A DNA stretch of 10,451 bases, from NCBI GenBank assembly GCA_023807065.1, contig JAJJLU010004682.1, forward strand, positions 1 to 10,451, given 5' to 3'. The notes beneath the pieces were generated by a model. That model was not told the DNA's origin, did not search any database, and worked only from the letters and a program-made list of their open reading frames with translations. Position 1 is the stretch's first letter; each line of letters begins with the position of its first letter. Made by a program: the position numbers and the translations under genes. Positions 1-8,830 of this stretch are shown here, piece by piece. The DNA comes from Isotricha intestinalis. Lineage: Eukaryota; Ciliophora; Litostomatea; Vestibuliferida; Isotrichidae.

Positions 1-212
1 ATTTTACTTAATAATTTATTTTTATTTCTATTATTATTTTAATTATTTGTATTGGTGTTAATTACTTATTTTTAAGGAATTGTTTATTTATTTAATTTTT
101 TTTTATTTATTTTGGTTTAAATTTTTAATTTTGTTTCAACGAACTCCAACATTTTATTAGATATTGCAAGAGAATTAACGCAAAATTTTATTATTTATCA
201 AAAGATTTTCAA

Positions 213-911
213 ATGAATGAAAGAGTTTATGAAAATAAAAAATTTCTAAAAGATAATTTCAAACCACTTTTTACAATAAATAATTTCAAGGAAAAATTAA
301 CAAATAATAGTTCAATAGATAATAATTTAAATTCTTTAGATTTAAATATTCAAAATAAAATTATATCTTTATTAAATTTCTTTATAGAAAAAGAGTTTAT
401 AAATGAAGATTTATTACCAAGATTTGCACAAAAAATAATTTTTTTCTTCCAGACTTTAAAAATAGTGAATAAATTAGAAAAATCATATGAAAGAGATTTT
501 TATTTTTTTATATATATATCATTATTTAAAGACAGTGATATAACAAGGAAAAATATATTGTATTTTATATTTAAAAATCCCCCTCATTTAATCCTTTAGA
601 GGAAATAAAAATAAAAGTAAAAATAAAGGGTGAAAAATCAGAATTTACATTAGAAAAATTTATAGAATATTTACATACTCCATATTATAAATCGATAGTT
701 CAAGTAATTTATTCAGAAAATTATAATAAAAAAATAGAATTAGATGATAATGATAAAAAAATAGATTATGTGTTAAATAAAATTTTATTTAATGAAAACA
801 AATAAATTAGTATAAGTATAATTTTGAATTCAAAAAAGCTAAAAAAATTTATTTTCTGATGAATTTATATTTTCAGGAGAATAATTGTAGATTTCTAATT
901 TGACTTAATGA
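213..911 (+). CDS. Hypothetical protein, frameshifted, read through TAA/TAG
   Basis: I do not recognise this protein. The first 128 codons from ATG 213 are open and rich in Lys, Asn, Ile and Phe with no clear membrane segment. The frame breaks near 575-592, at a run of C's and A's, and resumes as NPLEEIKIKVKIKGEKSEF and on to LNKILFNENK, where a TAA stands at 803-805. After a second shift in the A-run at 841-847 the frame reads SDEFIFSGE, TAA, L, TAG, ISNLT, TAA and then TGA at 909-911. With TAA/TAG as sense the gene ends at that TGA, giving about 230 residues. The same frame is open upstream of ATG 213 back to about 129 (through FNELQHFIRYCKRINAK), so the true start may be earlier. The Glu/Asp codons at G-first positions support real coding. 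Function is unknown. Confidence 0.6.
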
Positions 912-1362
912 AGGGTTTTTTTCATCAATAAAGATTTTCCATAAAAAATATGAAAAACAATAGTAAAATATAACTTATATATGTTAATATTTCACTGAAT
1001 TTAGTGTAATATCTTATAGAATAATTTATATAAAAATATTGCTTAATTCCATAAACATAATAGTAATCCCAATAGTTTATCATTGAAAAATTTTTAATAT
1101 ATATTATAATTTAAAATAATACACAAATTTTGATTGTTAATTATTTTATTTAATTTTATAATTATTTTTACTTAAATAAAATTTGAATTAAAAACAATTA
1201 TTAAATTTGATAGTGTAATAACAAAAATAAAAGTTTATATTTATTTTTACTAAAATTAATTGTTAGTATAAATATTATTATCTTTAGTATATTTTGAGAA
1301 AAAACAATTTAGTTAACTTTCTTTTAAAAAATCATTGAAAGACAAAATTCTATCGAAAATCC
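912..1362. other. AT-rich spacer, no gene seen
   Basis: This stretch is almost pure A/T. Frames on both strands give only short Ile/Asn/Tyr/Lys/Phe strings with few G-first codons, as expected of random AT-rich DNA. I see no RNA gene, no mobile element and no clear promoter. It separates the first plus-strand gene from the 3' end of the minus-strand DnaJ remnant. Confidence 0.5.
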
Positions 1363-1976
1363 TCAAGGACCTGTTTTACATGCTTTGTTGAACTCTTGAA
1401 GTTTTTCCTTCTGAAACTTCTAGATCTTAATAGGAACATCTATTATAACTTTTACATACTGATTATCTCGTCTAGCATTTCAGTTAATATCTGGCATTCC
1501 ATACCCTCTAAAACGGAATGTTTTGTCATATTGTGTTCCAACTGAATTTTTAAATTAATGCAACAGTCAATTGTTTCTACTTCGAATTCTCCTCCAAGTG
1601 CAGTTATAATAAATGGAATTTTTTGTGTGTAATATAGATCCTTATCATATCTCTCAAATCTCTTGTAATCTGAATTAGATAGATATATAAAGGACTCCAA
1701 TTTGACCACCATTAGATTCACCTTCAACGGCAAGGTTTTATTGTTACTATTTCCGTTTTGAAATTTAAACTTAGGGTGAATGGGAATGATTCCATGTTTA
1801 TTTTTTTTAAGATAAATAATATTTTTGTGTACTTTTAGGGAAATTAAAATTATTAATTGATATATATTTTCATATATATATGTACTATGAAACTCTATTG
1901 TATAAGAAATAAAAAGTATAATAAAAGATATATGTGTAATGTCTATGAATGATTTCTTATTTGATATAACTTTCAA
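1363..1976 (-). CDS. DnaJ/HSP40 C-terminal region, partial
   Basis: DnaJ proteins deliver substrates to HSP70 and stimulate its ATPase. Reading the minus strand, the stretch from about 1810 down matches the two C-terminal substrate-binding domains: KFKFQNGNSNNKTLPLK, then ERYDKDLYYTQKIPF, ITALGGEFEVETID, INLKIQLEHN, and after a one-base shift near 1465 RRDNQYVKVIIDVPIKI. In the family these correspond to the DLYY..PI, ALGGE.EVPT.DG..KLKIP and GDQYVKV.V..P segments. A TAG lies in frame before KFQKEKLQEFNKAC, where Gln or a similar residue fits, and the frame ends at TGA 1365-1363. No J-domain with HPD and no CxxCxGxG zinc repeats are visible, so the 5' half is missing. The hydrophobic upstream part of the open frame (about 1810-1976) does not look like DnaJ and overlaps a plus-strand frame, so it is probably not coding. 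G+C is visibly higher than in the surroundings. Confidence 0.72.
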
Positions 1977-2465
1977 TAAGAAAAATATAGGATTATCTAA
2001 GATTGTTGCTAAACTTTTTCAAAAGGATAAGTTACAAGAAGTATTTTACATAAAAGTTCTTAACCCATATGATTATATATTTGCTAATTTTTTAAACATA
2101 TTTCACTTTAATTTTTAATATCTGAAAAACTACACAAGATTGAGATTATATAATTGTTTATGTTTTTTTCTACATATTTTTAGTCAATGGGTCATATTTA
2201 TATGAAAAATATGAAATTGTCTTGTAAATAATTAGGAAAAATCACTTTTATTGTTTTCTATTTAAAGAAGAAAGATAAAACTTAAATGTGTTGAGAGAAG
2301 ATATTAAATGAATCATTTAAAACAAAATAAAGAAGTAAAAGAAAAAAATTTCATATAATCTACAATTCTTTAAATTCAAATTTTGAATAAACTATGGAAT
2401 ATTAAAACAGAATAACCATATAACATTCTTTATTTTTTTAATTCAACATGGTATTAAAAATTTGA
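1939..2465 (+). CDS. Hypothetical protein with multiple in-frame TAA codons
   Basis: I do not recognise this protein. From ATG 1939 the frame reads MSMNDFLFDITFNKKNIGLS and on through KIVAKLFQKDKLQEVFYIKV and LNPYDYIFANFLNIF to a TAA at 2116-2118, then continues with YLKNYTRLRLYN. A one-base shift after a TGG near 2190 leads to SYLYEKYEIVL, TAA, IIRKNHFYCFLFKEER, TAA, NLNVLRED. A last shift near 2303 opens a frame that crosses five TAA codons (before RSKRKKFHII, TMEY, NRITI, HSLFF and FNMVLKI) and ends at TGA 2463-2465. This makes about 175 residues. The same frame is open further upstream to about 1890. The gene converges on the minus-strand block that ends at 2443. Function is unknown; that it is coding rests on residue composition and on the recurring TAA-only readthrough. 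Confidence 0.5.
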
Positions 2466-2800
2466 ATATTATATTTATGAATTTATAATCATTAATTTTT
2501 GGATTGACTTTCTGATTCTTCTTTTAATTATCTCTTCTCTTTTCCAAAGTTAAATTTAATATTACAGTTAAAACATATTCAATAAAATTATCACTTAAAA
2601 TTTTTGATTCATAAGCAAATGCCGTTTAATTATATTTAATTCAATTTATTTTTTTTGATGTTCTATTTTTACAGTAAATTTTAAATTATTCCGAAAAAAT
2701 TTTTCAATATTCTGAATCTTCTTTTTCATATATCATAGAATGAACAATATTTCAATCATTTGATTCCTCCAATAAAGGCTCAAAAAAAATGAAGATGATA
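2443..2800 (-). CDS. Hypothetical coding block with in-frame TAA and TGA
   Basis: I do not recognise this protein. One uninterrupted minus-strand frame runs from about 2800 to TGA 2445-2443. It includes FEPLLEESND, NIVHSMIYEKEDSEY, KIFSE, FKIYCKNRTSKKIN, TAFAYESKILSDNFIEYVL, LNLTLEKRRDN and KKNQKVNPKINDYKF. Between these pieces stand TAA at 2688, 2628 and after RRDN, and TGA at 2754, 2706 and 2643 (first bases, minus strand). Many GAA/GAG/GAT/GTT codons give a clear coding feel, strongest below 2640. If TGA is only a stop here, the upstream half must be joined by frameshifts or belong to the opposite strand. No start codon is obvious. The last 23 bases overlap the end of the convergent plus-strand gene. 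Confidence 0.42.
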
Positions 2801-3000
2801 AAATGCTAATTTCAAAAATAAAATTTAATTTATCAAATATCAAGAGATGGTGAGCAACATTTTATGATAAGGTTAAAAATAAATTGCCAAATTTAATAAT
2901 AGTTAAATATATAAATTAGGAGGATATAGTACTAATTGGAATAATTCTTATTGAAAGTAAATTTTTTGTTGAAATTTTTTTGTAATTTAGAATCAAAATT
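2756..3000 (+). CDS. Weak coding-like block, fragment
   Basis: I do not recognise this. The plus strand reads TIFQSFDSSNKGS, KKNEDDKMLISKIKF, NLSNIKRW, a TGA, ATFYDKVKNKLPNLIIVKYIN, a TAG, EDIVLIGIILIESKFFVEIF. The frame has more Asp, Glu, Gly and Val codons than random AT-rich DNA gives. An alternative frame after about 2840 (SRDGEQHFMIRLKI) is also possible. Its upstream edge overlaps the minus-strand block, and I cannot decide which strand codes around 2690-2790. No start, stop or family is identified. Confidence 0.28.
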
Positions 3001-3009
3001 TTAAAGGGA

Positions 3010-3314
3010 TGTGTTGATTTTGGTTGTTGAATTTTTTAATTATTTTTTTTGAATAAAATTTTTATATTTTTTAACAAAAAATTTTTATCATTTTTCTATT
3101 ATTAATTTCATTCAAAAATTTTTAACAAAAAATTCAGTGATATTTTTTTCTTTTTTCATAAATTATATTTCATTTAAAAAAATCCAAAGAAAAATTACAC
3201 TCATATTTTCCATATAATAATCAACGAAAATAATTTTAAAAAAATAATTTTTTTATTTTTATAAATTAATTTAAAACTATCCACCATAACAAAAAAAATT
3301 TAAATCAATACCAT
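3010..3314. other. AT-rich spacer with short repeats
   Basis: The stretch is homopolymer-rich A/T sequence with no supported gene on either strand. It contains the repeated palindrome-like motif listed separately. It lies between a plus-strand coding-like block and the 3' end of the minus-strand genes, so it may hold 3' untranslated sequence of both. Confidence 0.45.
3068..3134. repeat. Two copies of a 16-base near-palindrome
   Basis: The 16-base string TTTTTAACAAAAAATT occurs at 3068-3083 and again at 3119-3134, 51 bases apart. It is nearly self-complementary and could fold as a hairpin. In DNA of this composition such repeats can arise by chance, and no function is shown. Confidence 0.4.
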
Positions 3315-3720
3315 TCAACTACTTAATTAAATAAAAAACAAAAAAAAAAATAAAAATACTTCATTTCCTTAATTATTATTATTTAATTTACTTTGAGTAT
3401 TATTCCTTATTTCTAATATTCCATCATTAGTATTATTCACATTTTTATTATTTTCATTTGCATTTTTTTCCTTCTTCTTTTTCAAATAAAAACAACAATT
3501 ATAAGAAGAATTCTAATTACAATTAATGCAATCCACCATTTTTACTTTTTTCCTTTTTATAAAATAATTATTAGGATTAGCATTATTATTATTATCATCA
3601 TTATTTGATTGCATATTAATTGCGTCAATTCTTTAATTACAATTTAATCTTCATTTTAGTTTACTATTACTTTTGCAGTTAATTTACAAATTCTAACATC
3701 AATATTATATATTTATTATA
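3315..3720 (-). CDS. Asn-rich Cys-containing small protein or C-terminus
   Basis: From ATG 3614 on the minus strand a 100-codon frame runs to TGA 3317-3315. It starts MQSNNDDNNNNANPNNYFIK and continues KMVDCINCN, TAG, NSSYNCCFYLKKKK, then an Asn-rich stretch, TAA after NNNN, and an Phe-rich tail. The C-x2-C followed by a CC pair suggests possible metal binding, but I recognise no family. Just upstream in another frame lies RICKLTAKVIVN, TAA, NED, TAA, IVIKELTQLICN, which also looks coding. The block may therefore be the C-terminal part of the gene at 3731-4992, joined across one-base shifts near 3733 and 3615, rather than a separate protein. Codon use matches that gene. Confidence 0.45.
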
Positions 3721-3730
3721 AATGATATTA

Positions 3731-4992
3731 TCATTTTTTTTAAATATTGTTTATTTCCAAAAGTGGAGATGGTAGATTATCTAAAGAGTCTATTTGTTCT
3801 AAGGAATGAATTATATAAACAATTGAGTATTCTATATTTTCAATTTCTACTTTAAATTCATTTATTAAAGGATAATTTATTATGCTTTTATCTAATGTTT
3901 GTGAATTATAATTTATTCTCTCTTTTTCAATATGATAAAAATTATATTCAGTTAATTCATATTTTAATGTTATTGGAATTAAAGAATTTATGTTTTCTTC
4001 AAGGAAACGCTTTTAAGTTGGATTATAAAAATAAAATATTAACCCATCAGAATTGCTTATTAAGTAAATGATTCTTCTTCTAAAATTAAATATTTTTTGC
4101 TGAAATAATTGATTTTGTTTTCTTTCAGGTTTTAATTTATTATATGACTGGTTGAGAGTACGATAGAAAAATTTGAAGTTATAAAATAGGAAAAAGTTGA
4201 TTTTTAAAAGTTTTATTTTTTTTTCTAGGAATTAGAATCCCTAGTTTTTGATGCATTGATAGTAGTTTGAATTGTGGATGATTCGGTTAATATTGAATAT
4301 AACATTAAGTCATTTGATTCATTTAATATTATTAAATCATTTTTATATAAGTATATGAAAATATATTTTAAATTGGTTTCTGTGTTGGAAATATTAATTA
4401 ATAATTTTTTGGTGATGATATATTGAATAATTAATTTGGATCATTATAGTTTAATGTCTTTTTTAATTCTAATTGAAGAAGATTATCTTCTGAAATTAAT
4501 CCACATTTAATTGAAAGTGAATGCTGTAAATTATCATTTAAATATTACAAATCAATTGGAATTGTTATAATTTCATTTATTATACTTGTTTTTTCATATA
4601 CATTAATATAGGTAAATAATTGTTGTTATATTTTTTTAAAAGTAATTGTTGTTTGTCATTAATATTTAATTAAAATTAATTAACTTTATTATTTTACTTA
4701 ATAAATAATCTCCTTCTTGAATATAATTAAGAATTTTTTTATTATTATTTTATTCATCAAACTCTTTATTAGGATAAATATTATGCAAATAATTTTTATT
4801 TAAAATAAGATGTTGAGAATCAGTAGGGAAATTAAAAATAATATTTTCATTAATATTATTTTCTTTAATATTTAAAAAATTATAAGTTTAAAGATTGTTT
4901 TTTTCAATAAAATATAATTTAAATAAATATGAGTTGAAGGAAAATGAAATAAATTTACAGAATATGGAATAAAAGTTTTAAGAAATTTTCAT
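3731..4992 (-). CDS. Large hypothetical protein read through TAA/TAG
   Basis: I do not recognise this protein, which a standard-code search misses. From ATG 4992-4990 one frame runs 109 codons to 4666 with four TAA codons (first bases 4980, 4890, 4752, 4668) and no TAG or TGA. Its pieces include NFYSIFCKFISFSF, KENNINENIIFNFPTDSQHL, YPNKEFDE and KKILNYIQEGDYLLSKII. After a shift come INDKQQLLLKKYNNNYLPIL, then EKTSIINEIITIPIDL, TAA, YLNDNLQHSLSIKCGLISED. Further shifts lead to NETKLIILNES-like sequence and a long final frame (about 4222-3731) with FNFRRRIIYLISNSDG, FYFYNPT, TAA (4015-4013), KRFLEENINSLIPITLKY, ELTEYNFYHIEKERINYN and SLEQIDSLDNLPSPLLEINN, ending TAA-Lys-Lys-TGA at 3733-3731. 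That is about 420 residues. The start could encode a hydrophobic leader. No domain is recognised. Confidence 0.58.
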
Positions 4993-5139
4993 AAAAAATA
5001 AAAATTATATTTAAAAAAAATTTTAGTGTTGATTAAATTGAAATTAATTATTTGTTTAACTTTATAAATTAAAAAAATAACATATTGCGATAAAAACTTG
5101 CAAAAAAAATAAATAAAAAAATAATTTATAATAATATAA

Positions 5140-7147
5140 ATGCATCATCACACAAATTGAAGATAATTTTAATTTAATTTATAATTCTTAAATTTCACCT
5201 GAATTAATGTTTAATCATTGTCAAATAAAAATAGTAAAAAATTTATTTACTTGAAGAAATTGATTCAGTTAAATCAGAAGAAAAAGGAAATAAACTAAAT
5301 TCTCATGAATTTCTTAGAAATAATGTTTTAAGAAAAACACTTTTAAGATTTAGACTTCTTAAAAATTGTTAGAGAATAAAGAAGCTTTTACAAAAGGAAT
5401 AAATCCTATATTATTTGATAAAAATATAAATAATATTATTTTATGTATAGAAAAAGTAAAAATAAATCAAAATCAAAAGTCCTGTTAAAGAGTTAATTGA
5501 ATTTATTCTTTCAAATATAAGAAATATATATAATATTTAAAATATAAATAAATTATTTCCTTTTTATAGTTTTAAAGGAAATAAATCTAATATTTCTTAT
5601 GTTATGAAAATGATAATTGAGTTATCATTGAAAAAAATTAATTTTTCAATCATTATGGATAATTCAGATTTTAGTTTTAACTTTAAGAATACACAATATG
5701 GTAAGTTTCATTCTGTTTTAATTTTAGATGAAAAATTATGTTTAAAAAAAAGAAAGTAAAATAGAAACAGTAGAAATGAGTGATTTTGATTTACCTAAAA
5801 CTGATGAATGTTTATGATCCAATGGATTCATTCAAGACCAAATTCTTAAACCAAATTTGAATTAGAAATAAAAAAAAAGACAACAGGAAATGATGAATTA
5901 AATAAATTAAGAAAATTGAAAATTTTAAAAAAATTTTCATCTCTTTTTCATAATATATTATTACACAATACAAATCCAGTTAATATTCAAACTGAAAAAA
6001 AAGTATTAAGTAAAATAATATTACCTAAAATTTCACAAGAAAATAATAATCATATACCAAATAAAATAAATAAAAAAATTTGATTATGAAGAAAATAGAG
6101 GCATTAATTTAGCAATTAATAAAAAAATATAAATTTTTCAGGAAATCCTGCCTTAAACAAAAACAAAAAAGTGAAATAAATTTATTGCAACTAAATAATA
6201 ATAAAAATAATATTGAGTCAGAAAATAATAATATTGCAAATAATAATAATATGAATAATAATGAAGAATAATATAAACCTTTATTACAAAATAAAGTTAG
6301 TAATTTTTCAAAACCTTGAAATTATAGCAATAAAGATAAAAGTGAAATAGATGAAGTAATTAATACTACAAATACAAAGATAATAGAAAGTTTATCCAAT
6401 TCTAAAAAAAATATTTCAAAAAATAATATGATAAATACTAATATAAATATATTATTATTTTCTTTGGAAGATGACCCTTATTTACATAAAAGTTTTTCTT
6501 TTCCAAATTTTGCATTTAAAATATTAATAATATTATAAGAGGGAAAATCATTTTGTTATTTATAAAGGAATAAATGAAGATAATGGAGAATATATTTGTA
6601 TTGAAAAAATAAAATTATAATAATGAAAAAAAGATATTATCTAAAATTTCTAATGATAACAACATTAAATATTTTGGTAGTAAAACTAATTATAAAGGAA
6701 TTTCTGAAGATTTTTTTTATTTTTTGATTTTGTTAAAAAATTATTGATATTTATAGTCCTTTAAATGAAAATTTAATGTTAATTTTTTTAAATCAAATAT
6801 TAAAAACGTTAAATTATTTACACAATTTTAAACATATTATTCATAATGATATAAAATGTTCTAATATATTAATAAATTCAAATTCAAAAATATTTTTAAG
6901 TGTTTTGGTCAAAGTGAATTTAATAATAATGAAATTTCTAAAGAATCAAAGAAAGATATTTATAATTTATGTTTAACTGTTATAGAAATGAATGGAATAA
7001 ATTTATGGAAAAATTATGACAAAGAAATTATTAAAATAATAATAATAATTTTAGAGAAGATTTAAAAGATTTTATTATAAATTGTTTAAAAAAAGATTTC
7101 ATGTTAAAATGTTATTAAATCATAAATTTATATTGAATAATATTTAA
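5140..7147 (+). CDS. Degenerate protein kinase with unknown N-terminal region
   Basis: A gene of about 650 codons in many short frames. The N-terminal part (about 5143-5760) is unrecognised: QIEDNFNLIYNS, EEIDSVKSEEKGNKLNSHEF, KEAFTKGINPILFDKNINN, SPVKELIEFILSNIRNIYNI, TAA, NINKLFPFYSFKGN, MDNSDFSFNFKNTQYGKF. A middle part is Asn-rich. A C-terminal kinase domain spans about 6530-7147: the beta-3 strand reads YICIEKI, so the usual ATP-binding Lys looks replaced by Glu; the catalytic loop at 6842-6850 is HND followed by IKCSN (Asp, Lys and Asn kept, Arg lost); the Mg-binding motif reads CFG (6901-6909) instead of DFG; then ESKKDIYNLCLTVIEM and LLNHKFILNNI, as in STE-type kinases. A TAA and a TGA lie in frame in the linker. 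It is a pseudokinase, a decayed gene or an error-ridden read. The TAA at 7145 may not be the end if TAA is sense. Confidence 0.6.
6193..6268 (+). repeat. Asn-codon (AAT) low-complexity tract
   Basis: AAT-rich imperfect repeats encode runs of two to four Asn separated by Lys, Glu, Ser and Ala residues, inside the linker before the degenerate kinase domain. Such tracts are common in AT-rich protist proteins. Confidence 0.7.
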
Positions 7148-7542
7148 TATATTATTAATATGATATAATTCTTATATTTCACAAATAATTTTGTTGTTAA
7201 TAAGATTAGTATTTTTATTATTTTTTCATTTTTTTATCTTTAAACAGTTTAAATATAAAAATTAAAGTTTAATAAATTTTAAATTAAATTTTGAAATATT
7301 TTTAATCATAAATAAAAAATAAAATTTGTAAATAAAAATAAAAAAAATATTTAATTTAAAACATAAAAATAAATAAATGAGGATTGGGCCTAATCCCAAA
7401 TTTTTTAATTATAAATTAATATATAAAAAATTTTTATTAATAATTCATTTTATTCATATTAAAATTATAAAATAGAGATTAAACCATATTTTTAAATATA
7501 AAAATATTAATATTTTATTATTATTTAATAAAATCTTAATAT
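7148..7542. other. AT-rich spacer upstream of the HSP70 gene
   Basis: No supported gene. The plus strand keeps an open frame after the kinase if TAA is read as sense, to a TGA near 7292, but its composition is that of random AT-rich DNA. The only clear structure is the GC-containing palindrome at 7381-7397. I see no repeated nGAAn heat-shock element blocks close to the HSP70 start. Confidence 0.5.
7381..7397. promoter_or_regulatory. GC-containing near-palindrome upstream of HSP70
   Basis: GGATTGGGCCTAATCCC is an inverted repeat centred on GGCC, with one mismatched pair in the 16-base core. It stands out in a spacer that otherwise has almost no G or C, about 146 bases before the HSP70 ATG at 7543 and about 240 after the kinase end. 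It could be a protein-binding site or a hairpin. A regulatory role is inference only. Confidence 0.3.
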
Positions 7543-8830
7543 ATGCAAGGAGAAGGAAATGTAGCAACAGGAATCGATTTAGGAACTACATTTTCATATA
7601 TAGCAGTATTCAAAAATAATACTATAGAAATAATCCCAAATAAATTGAACGATTCTCAATACCATCAATAGTAACATTTGAAGGAGATAAAATTTAAATT
7701 GGAGAAGAAGCATTAAGAATTCAAACAAAAAAGGCGAATAATACAATATAAGGTGTAAAAAGATTAATATGTAGATATTAAGAAGATAAAGAATTTCAAA
7801 AAGATATAAATAAATATTAGACATTTAATGTTATTCCAGGAGAAAAATAGGAAAAGATCATTTGCCTCTAATTGAAGTTGATTTCAAAAGAAAAAAACAA
7901 AAATTTCCTCCAGAACAAATAAGTTCTTTTATATTATTAAAATTAAAAAAAAGTGCAGTAAAACATTTAAAAACCCAAGTTAATAATTGGGTGATAACAA
8001 TTCACATTTTCATGAAAAACAAAAAAAACGCAATGATTAAAGCATGTGAAGATGCAGGATTTAAATATTTTTAGGAACATTAAATGAGTCTGAAGCAGCT
8101 TTTGGTTTGGAAGTGAAAAAAAAGGAAAGTGAAAAATGGTGAAACTCCAAAAAAAAGTGATGAAATAAATATTTTAATTTTTGATTTAGATGGAGGAACT
8201 TTTGATGTATCTGTTTTAGAAGTTAAAGATTTAGTATTTAATGATAAAGGAAAATTTGGTGATCCTCATTTTGGTGGAGAAGATTTTGATAATGCATTAG
8301 TTGATTATTGTATTGAAAAATTTGAAATGAAAAAAATTAAAATAGATAAAAACAATGATTCTAAAGAAATGAAAAGATTGAAATGACTTGTGAAAATACA
8401 AACAAATATTATCTGTTAAAGAATTAACTCAAATTGAGTTAAATTGCTTAAAAATTTAATGAAGATTTATCATTAGAAATAAAGCGAGATTTATTTGAAA
8501 CAATTTGTGAACATTTATTTGATAATTTATCTCACCAATTTATGATTTAATAAATCAAATTATACTTTCTTTTAGTGAAATAGATCAAGTTATTTTAATA
8601 GGAAGTTCAACAAAAATTCCAAGAATAAGAAAAATGATAAAAAATATTCTTTTCACTTTACCTAATACCAGTATTAATCCTGATGAATTGTTGCTTATAA
8701 AGCGAGAAATTATCATGTTTAGAAAATAAAAATATTGATAACATTTTAATTAAAGATATTACTCTTTTTACTTTATGTGTTGGAGTTTTTAGAGAAGCTT
8801 CTCCAATTATTACTTTTATTCAATTTTTAG
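7543..8830 (+). CDS. HSP70-like chaperone ATPase domain, frameshifted
   Basis: HSP70 binds and hydrolyses ATP to drive cycles of peptide binding. From ATG 7543 the motifs follow in family order: phosphate-1 GIDLGTTFS at codons 10-18, SIPSIVTFEGDKI, NTI-x-GVKRLI, EFQKDI, LIEVDFK, PEQISSFILLKLKK, VNNWVITI, EDAGFK, TLNESEAAFGLEV (usual NEPTAAA-YGL), phosphate-2 IFDLDGGTFDVSVLEV near 8177 (usual third Gly is Asp), HFGGEDFDNALV, the adenosine motif VILIGSSTKIP at 8589-8621, SINPDE and VAYKARNYHV. About eight one-base shifts separate these pieces. TAA or TAG stands in frame after DKI, NTI, CRY, INKY and GEK. After the ATPase domain only the first strand of the peptide-binding domain (DITLFTLCVGVF) is seen before the sequence becomes kinase-like. 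Divergent residues suggest an unusual paralogue or decay. The family is certain; the function is not. Confidence 0.85.

Noticed and set aside
1810..1976. Upstream hydrophobic part of the DnaJ open frame as a signal or membrane segment
   Set aside because: It has no DnaJ similarity, sits where the J-domain or zinc region should be, and overlaps a better plus-strand frame.
3340..3600. Possible CRISPR-like or microsatellite array in the A/T repeats
   Set aside because: The repeats are Asn-codon and homopolymer runs inside a reading frame, with no regular repeat-spacer structure.
7594..7824. Minus-strand open frame rich in Leu, Phe and Tyr
   Set aside because: It lies antisense to the HSP70 N-terminal domain and has the hydrophobic composition typical of an antisense shadow in AT-rich DNA.
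7543..8830. Frameshifts in HSP70 explained by tiny introns
   Set aside because: At the first break (near 7655) the frames are offset by a single missing base with no room for even a 15-base intron and no GT-AG pair.
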